Shown one piece after another: positions 5,524 to 8,606 of a DNA stretch of 8,606 nucleotides. The DNA comes from Methylacidiphilaceae bacterium UBA1321. GTDB lineage: Bacteria; Verrucomicrobiota; Verrucomicrobiia; Methylacidiphilales; UBA1321. The stretch is from the NCBI GenBank assembly GCA_002306945.1, contig DBTH01000346.1, positions 1 through 8,606 on the forward strand, in the 5' to 3' direction. Below the pieces are notes generated by a model. The model had not been told where the DNA came from. It did no database searches and worked only from the letters and a program-made list of their open reading frames with translations. The translations under genes were made by a program, and so were the position numbers. Position 1 is the stretch's first letter; each line of letters opens with the position of its first letter.

Positions 5524-6456
5524 ATGCAAAAAAGAAGGGCGTTGATATTTTCCGGGCAGGGAGCCCAGACAGTCGGCATGGGCGCCGACCTTCTTGAACA
5601 CAGCCGTGTGGTTCGCCACATGTTCAGCCAGGCCGATGATGTTCTTGGTTTTCCTTTGAGCCAATATTGCTTTGAAGGGCCCGAGAGCAAGTTGACCGAG
5701 ACGGCTGTCTGCCAGCCGGCGCTTTATCTCCACGGTCTCGCCCTGCTGGAATTGACCAAGGAACATATTCCGAATTTCCGTTACGAAGCCACGGCGGGTC
5801 TTTCCCTCGGCGAATACACCGCGCATGCGGCGGCGGGGACGTTCGATTTCTCCACCGGTCTGAATCTCGTTTTCCATCGCGGTCGTCTTATGCAGGAAGC
5901 TTGCAACGCGACTCACGGCGGCATGTTGGCGTTAGTGGGAGCCACAGCCGATCAGGGCCGCGAAGTGGCCAAGGAGTCCGATCTGGACGCTTCGAATTTC
6001 AATGCGCCCGGACAGGTTGTTCTCTCGGGTGATCTGGCCAATATCCCTAAGGCCATCGAAATTGCCAAGGCGCGCGGCATTCGCAAGGCGATTCCCCTCA
6101 AGGTCGCCGGGGCTTACCATTCCCGCCTGATGAAGACGGCGCAGGACGGTCTCCGCCCTTATCTCGATAAAGCAAGCATCAATAACCCGCCCAAGCCGGT
6201 CATGGCTAATGTGACGGGGCATGCCATTTCTGACCCGGCGGAGATCCGCCAGGCCCTTTCCGACCAGGTTTGCGGCAGCGTGCTCTGGGAGAATTGCATC
6301 CGCTCCCTGATCGCCCTCGGTATTAACGAATTCGTCGAATTCGGTCCCGGCGGCATCCTGTGTGGCATGGTCAAGCGCATCGATCCGGCTGTTCACACGA
6401 TTGCCATTGGAAATTACGCCAACTGGAAAGAAAACATTCATGAGCTTGGACAATAA
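5524..6456 (+). CDS. fabD: Malonyl CoA-acyl carrier protein transacylase
   Basis: FabD transfers the malonyl group from malonyl-CoA to the phosphopantetheine arm of acyl carrier protein, supplying extender units for fatty acid synthesis in the cytoplasm. The 310-residue protein (usual length) has the N-terminal GQGAQ (11-15, Gln12 in the oxyanion hole), nucleophile Ser94 in GLSLGEY, Arg119 in HRGRLMQE which binds the malonyl carboxylate, His199 in AYHSRLM completing the dyad, and the C-terminal EFGPGGILCGMVKRI. The residue before the nucleophile is Leu where E. coli has His, a variant known from cyanobacterial and plant enzymes. I chose ATG 5524 because GGAAGGA lies 9 nt upstream and the protein then begins as relatives do; an in-frame TTG at 5506 would include that ribosome binding site. 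It is the first gene of the cluster and overlaps fabG by 17 nt. Confidence 0.95.
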   Translation: MQKRRALIFSGQGAQTVGMGADLLEHSRVVRHMFSQADDVLGFPLSQYCFEGPESKLTETAVCQPALYLHGLALLELTKEHIPNFRYEATAGLSLGEYTAHAAAGTFDFSTGLNLVFHRGRLMQEACNATHGGMLALVGATADQGREVAKESDLDASNFNAPGQVVLSGDLANIPKAIEIAKARGIRKAIPLKVAGAYHSRLMKTAQDGLRPYLDKASINNPPKPVMANVTGHAISDPAEIRQALSDQVCGSVLWENCIRSLIALGINEFVEFGPGGILCGMVKRIDPAVHTIAIGNYANWKENIHELGQ

Positions 6457-7180
6457 AAAAGCGATAGTGACCGGGGCCAGCCGCGGTCTGGGCAAGGCGA
6501 TTGCCCTGCGTCTGGCGAAAGCCGGGGCCGACGTGGCCTGTGTGAGCCGCTCCGTGGAGTCTGTAGCCGCCACAGTGGCCGAGATTGCCGCTCTGGGGCG
6601 CAAGGCCAAGGCATTGGCCGTGGACGTCACAGATGGCGTTGCCGTGGACGCGGCGGTCGACCAGGTGGCGAAAGAATTTGGCAGCATCGACATCCTCGTC
6701 AACAATGCCGGGGTGACTAAGGACGGGCTTCTGATGCGCATGAGCGAAGCCGATTGGGACGCAGTGCTGAATACCAATTTGAAGGGCGCTTTTCACTGGA
6801 CCAAGCCCGTTAGCCGGGTCATGGCCAAGCAGCGTTCCGGTAAAATCATCAACATTTCCAGCATTATTGGCTTGATTGGCAACGCCGGTCAGGCCAATTA
6901 TGCGGCATCAAAGGCCGGGCTGATCGGATTCAGCAAGTCGGTGGCGCGTGAGTTTGCCTCACGCGGCATCACCTGCAATGTGGTTTGTCCTGGATTCATC
7001 GATACCGACATGACGAAGGTGTTGTCCGAGGAGATCAAGAAGAAACTCCTAGAACGCATCCCGTTACAGCGGTTAGGCCAGCCCGAAGACGTGGCTGGGG
7101 TAGTGGAATTTCTGTGCAGTCCGGCGGCCAGTTACATCACCGGTCAGGTGTTGACTGTCGACGGCGGCATGGTTATTTAG
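6440..7180 (+). CDS. fabG: 3-oxoacyl-[acyl-carrier-protein] reductase
   Basis: FabG reduces 3-ketoacyl-ACP to 3-hydroxyacyl-ACP with NADPH, the first reductive step of each elongation cycle. The 246-residue protein is a classical short-chain dehydrogenase/reductase: the cofactor-binding TGASRGLG (11-18), Asp62-Val63 of the VDVTD stretch near the adenine pocket, NNAG (88-91), Asn113 in NTNLKG, catalytic Ser141, Tyr154 and Lys158 in YAASK, and PGFIDTDM followed by the C-terminal TVDGG. Arg37 in VSRS suits NADPH preference. ATG 6440 is chosen because the protein then starts just before the first strand; its ribosome binding site is weak (GGAAAG a little far upstream). The start lies inside fabD, a 17-nt overlap that suggests translational coupling. 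The FabG assignment over other SDR enzymes rests on length, motifs and position between fabD and acpP. Confidence 0.95.
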   Translation: MSLDNKKAIVTGASRGLGKAIALRLAKAGADVACVSRSVESVAATVAEIAALGRKAKALAVDVTDGVAVDAAVDQVAKEFGSIDILVNNAGVTKDGLLMRMSEADWDAVLNTNLKGAFHWTKPVSRVMAKQRSGKIINISSIIGLIGNAGQANYAASKAGLIGFSKSVAREFASRGITCNVVCPGFIDTDMTKVLSEEIKKKLLERIPLQRLGQPEDVAGVVEFLCSPAASYITGQVLTVDGGMVI

Positions 7181-7183
7181 GGT

Positions 7184-7215
7184 GGCAGCAAAAAAAATAA
7201 CAAATTTTTGTTGCC
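7184..7215 (+). other. Hairpin between fabG and acpP
   Basis: GGCAGCAAAAA (7184-7194) pairs with TTTTTGTTGCC (7205-7215), an 11-bp stem with one G-U pair and a 10-nt loop, starting 3 nt after the fabG stop. No T-tract follows, so it may be an mRNA processing or stabilising structure rather than a terminator. Overlapping its right arm is a weak promoter-like pair, TTGCCA (7211-7216) and TAACAA (7234-7239) 17 nt apart, which could give acpP its own start; the -10 match is poor. Confidence 0.4.
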
Positions 7216-7256
7216 AAAGATATTGGAGAGACGTAACAACGCACCATCACTTTTAT

Positions 7257-7261
7257 AGGAG
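7257..7261 (+). promoter_or_regulatory. Strong ribosome binding site of acpP
   Basis: AGGAG, 9 nt before ATG 7271. It is the best Shine-Dalgarno match in the window and fits the high synthesis rate expected for acyl carrier protein. Confidence 0.75.
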
Positions 7262-7270
7262 AAAGCTTTT

Positions 7271-7516
7271 ATGGCAGAAAAAACGATCGAAGAGAAAGTA
7301 AAGGACATCATCGTCGAGCAGCTCGGCGTCAACCCCGAACAGGTAACCCCCACCGCCAAGTTCATTGAAGACTTGGGCGCAGACTCCCTTGATACAGTCG
7401 AACTGGTCATGGCCTTCGAGGAAGAGTTCAATGTCGAAGTTCCCGACGAAGAAGCCGAAAAGCTTCAGACCGTTGGCGACGTCGTCAAGTACATCGAAGA
7501 AAAGGGCAACAAATAA
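7271..7516 (+). CDS. acpP: Acyl carrier protein
   Basis: AcpP carries all intermediates of type II fatty acid synthesis on a 4'-phosphopantetheine arm. The 81-residue acidic protein has the family's four-helix pattern, with the attachment Ser39 in LGADSLDTVELVM at the start of helix II, the helix that partner enzymes recognise. The ends match standard ACPs in length (MAEKTIEEKV at the start, VVKYIEEKGNK at the end). It is placed 90 nt after fabG and 73 nt before fabF, with a hairpin upstream and an intrinsic terminator downstream, so a short abundant acpP mRNA is plausible. Ser39 would need modification by a holo-ACP synthase, which is not in the window. Confidence 0.97.
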   Translation: MAEKTIEEKVKDIIVEQLGVNPEQVTPTAKFIEDLGADSLDTVELVMAFEEEFNVEVPDEEAEKLQTVGDVVKYIEEKGNK

Positions 7517-7537
7517 TTTGTTGCTGTAATCGTGCGG

Positions 7538-7566
7538 AAAGGCACCCACCTATCGGGTGCCTTTTT
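7538..7566 (+). terminator. Intrinsic terminator between acpP and fabF
   Basis: AAAGGCACCC (7538-7547) pairs perfectly with GGGTGCCTTT (7555-7564) around a 7-nt loop, and the T-run extends to 7566. It starts 22 nt after acpP and ends 23 nt before the fabF ATG. The gap leaves little room for a promoter after it, so fabF expression probably depends on readthrough, or on a promoter upstream of the hairpin. Confidence 0.85.
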
Positions 7567-7589
7567 GCTTCACCTTACCTATTGAGCAC

Positions 7590-8606
7590 ATGAGTTATCG
7601 TCGGGTCGTCATCACCGGAATGGGCGTGGTTACGCCTTTGGGTAACGATGTTCCTACCTTCTGGTCCCAATTGATTGCGGGTCAGAGCGGCATAGGACCC
7701 ATCACGTCTTTTGACGCTACTGCGTACGATTGCCGTTTCGCAGGACTGGTCAAAAATTTCGAACCCGCCAAGCATTTTAACGTTCCCAAGGACGCCCGGC
7801 GTTCGGATCGTTACGTGCAACTGGCCATGGCCGCTTCCAAGGAAGCGGTCGCCCAGGCCAAATTGAAAGAATCTGAACTCGATCTCGACCGCGTCGGCGT
7901 CATTGTCGGCTCCGGTATCGGCGGTCTCGGCTCACTTTCCGACCAACACCAGATTTTGCTCTCCAAGGGCCCGGGCCGCGTCTCGCCCTTCATGATCCCC
8001 ATGATGATCAGTAACATGGCATCCGGGATCATCTCGATGGAATTTGGCTATCGCGGACCGAATTTCTGCGTTGTGACCGCCTGTGCCACCGCCAATCAGT
8101 GCATTGGTGAAGCCTGGCGCATCCTGCGCACGGGCGATGCCGATGTTATCGTGGCCGGCGGCAGCGAAGCCGCTGTCGTTCCCCTCGGAATCGGTGGTTT
8201 TGCCGCCATGAAGGCTCTCAGCACCCGCAATGACGAACCCACCCGCGCATCCCGTCCGTTTGACAAGGATCGCGACGGTTTCGTCATGGGTGAAGGCGCT
8301 GGCATCGTCATCGTCGAGGAACTCGAACACGCCGTCCGCCGTGGCGCTCACATCCTTGCTGAAGTGACCGGCTACGGCATCACCGCCGACGCCTATCACA
8401 TGACTTCGCCTGCTCCCGAAGGAGCTGGTGGCGCCCGCGCCATGGCTTCCGCCCTCAAACACGCCCAGTTGAACCCCGAGCAGATCGACTACATCAATGC
8501 TCACGGCACTTCCACGCCGTTGGGTGATATTGGCGAAACCCAGGGCATCAAGTCTGTTTTCGGTTCGTATGCCAAAAAGCTCATGGTCAGCTCGACCAAG
8601 TCGATG
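7590..8606 (+). CDS. fabF: 3-oxoacyl-[acyl-carrier-protein] synthase II, 3'-truncated by window edge
   Basis: FabF condenses malonyl-ACP with acyl-ACP, releasing CO2 and lengthening the chain by two carbons. The frame is open from ATG 7590 to the last base (339 codons) with no stop, so roughly 70-80 C-terminal residues are missing by comparison with the usual 410 or so. It begins with the typical MSYRRVVITGMGVVTPLG. Catalytic Cys165 is in VVTACATA and the first active-site His305 in NAHGTSTPLGD. The window stops at SSTKSM, where relatives continue into the TGH segment with the second catalytic His. PFDKDRDGFVMGEGAG (223-238) is also typical of KAS I/II enzymes. FabF is preferred over FabB because of the acpP-fabF order and the sequence around the Cys, but the missing end limits certainty. 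The ribosome binding site is poor. Confidence 0.94.
   Translation, partial: MSYRRVVITGMGVVTPLGNDVPTFWSQLIAGQSGIGPITSFDATAYDCRFAGLVKNFEPAKHFNVPKDARRSDRYVQLAMAASKEAVAQAKLKESELDLDRVGVIVGSGIGGLGSLSDQHQILLSKGPGRVSPFMIPMMISNMASGIISMEFGYRGPNFCVVTACATANQCIGEAWRILRTGDADVIVAGGSEAAVVPLGIGGFAAMKALSTRNDEPTRASRPFDKDRDGFVMGEGAGIVIVEELEHAVRRGAHILAEVTGYGITADAYHMTSPAPEGAGGARAMASALKHAQLNPEQIDYINAHGTSTPLGDIGETQGIKSVFGSYAKKLMVSSTKSM

Noticed and set aside
5371..5916. 181-codon minus-strand frame over the fabD start
   Set aside because: Antisense to fabD; no family features.
5932..6796. Long minus-strand frames over fabD and fabG
   Set aside because: Shadows of fabD/fabG codon bias in GC-rich sequence.
7932..8504. 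190-codon minus-strand frame over fabF
   Set aside because: Antisense to fabF, which has intact catalytic motifs and runs through to the window end.

Overview
The window looks like ordinary bacterial chromosome, moderately GC-rich in its genes, with long AT-rich or G-rich spacers full of short repeats. The organism is Gram-negative by inference: the LysM lipoprotein has Ser after the lipobox Cys, and a secreted protein carries a clean Sec signal. Shine-Dalgarno signals are uneven: clear at acpP and fabD, poor or absent at the SGNH hydrolase, the LysM lipoprotein, fabG and fabF. These traits and the repeat-rich spacers would fit a Verrucomicrobiota/PVC-type bacterium, but this is a weak inference that a database search would have to settle.

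Layout. (1) 1-2226, plus strand: the 3' part of gyrA, cut by the window edge just before the catalytic tyrosine. (2) 2227-2453: spacer with a strong hairpin and a 20-bp direct repeat. (3) 2454-3083, plus: a cytoplasmic SGNH/GDSL hydrolase. (4) 3084-3362: spacer built of short purine-rich tandem repeats and ending in a bidirectional terminator between convergent genes. (5) 3363-3725, minus: a LysM lipoprotein. (6) 3726-4082: spacer filled by a 280-bp MITE-like element with 20-bp terminal inverted repeats, an 8-bp flanking direct repeat and a nested palindromic repeat. (7) 4083-4721, minus: a secreted four-cysteine protein of unknown family. (8) 4722-5523: about 800 bp without a credible gene, holding a 9-bp degenerate tandem repeat, a G-rich block with a G-quadruplex motif and an AT-rich leader. 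(9) 5524-8606, plus: the fatty acid synthesis cluster fabD-fabG-acpP-fabF, with fabF running off the end.

The fab genes supply consecutive parts of type II fatty acid synthesis. FabD loads malonyl groups onto the acyl carrier protein AcpP, FabF condenses them with the growing chain, and FabG reduces the 3-keto product. fabD and fabG overlap by 17 nt, which suggests translational coupling. acpP has the best ribosome binding site in the window and is followed by an intrinsic terminator placed before fabF, consistent with ACP being made in excess of the enzymes.

I found no new multi-gene system. The most interesting item is the small non-autonomous mobile element between the two minus-strand genes and the palindrome inside it; next are the unknown secreted protein and the structured spacers.
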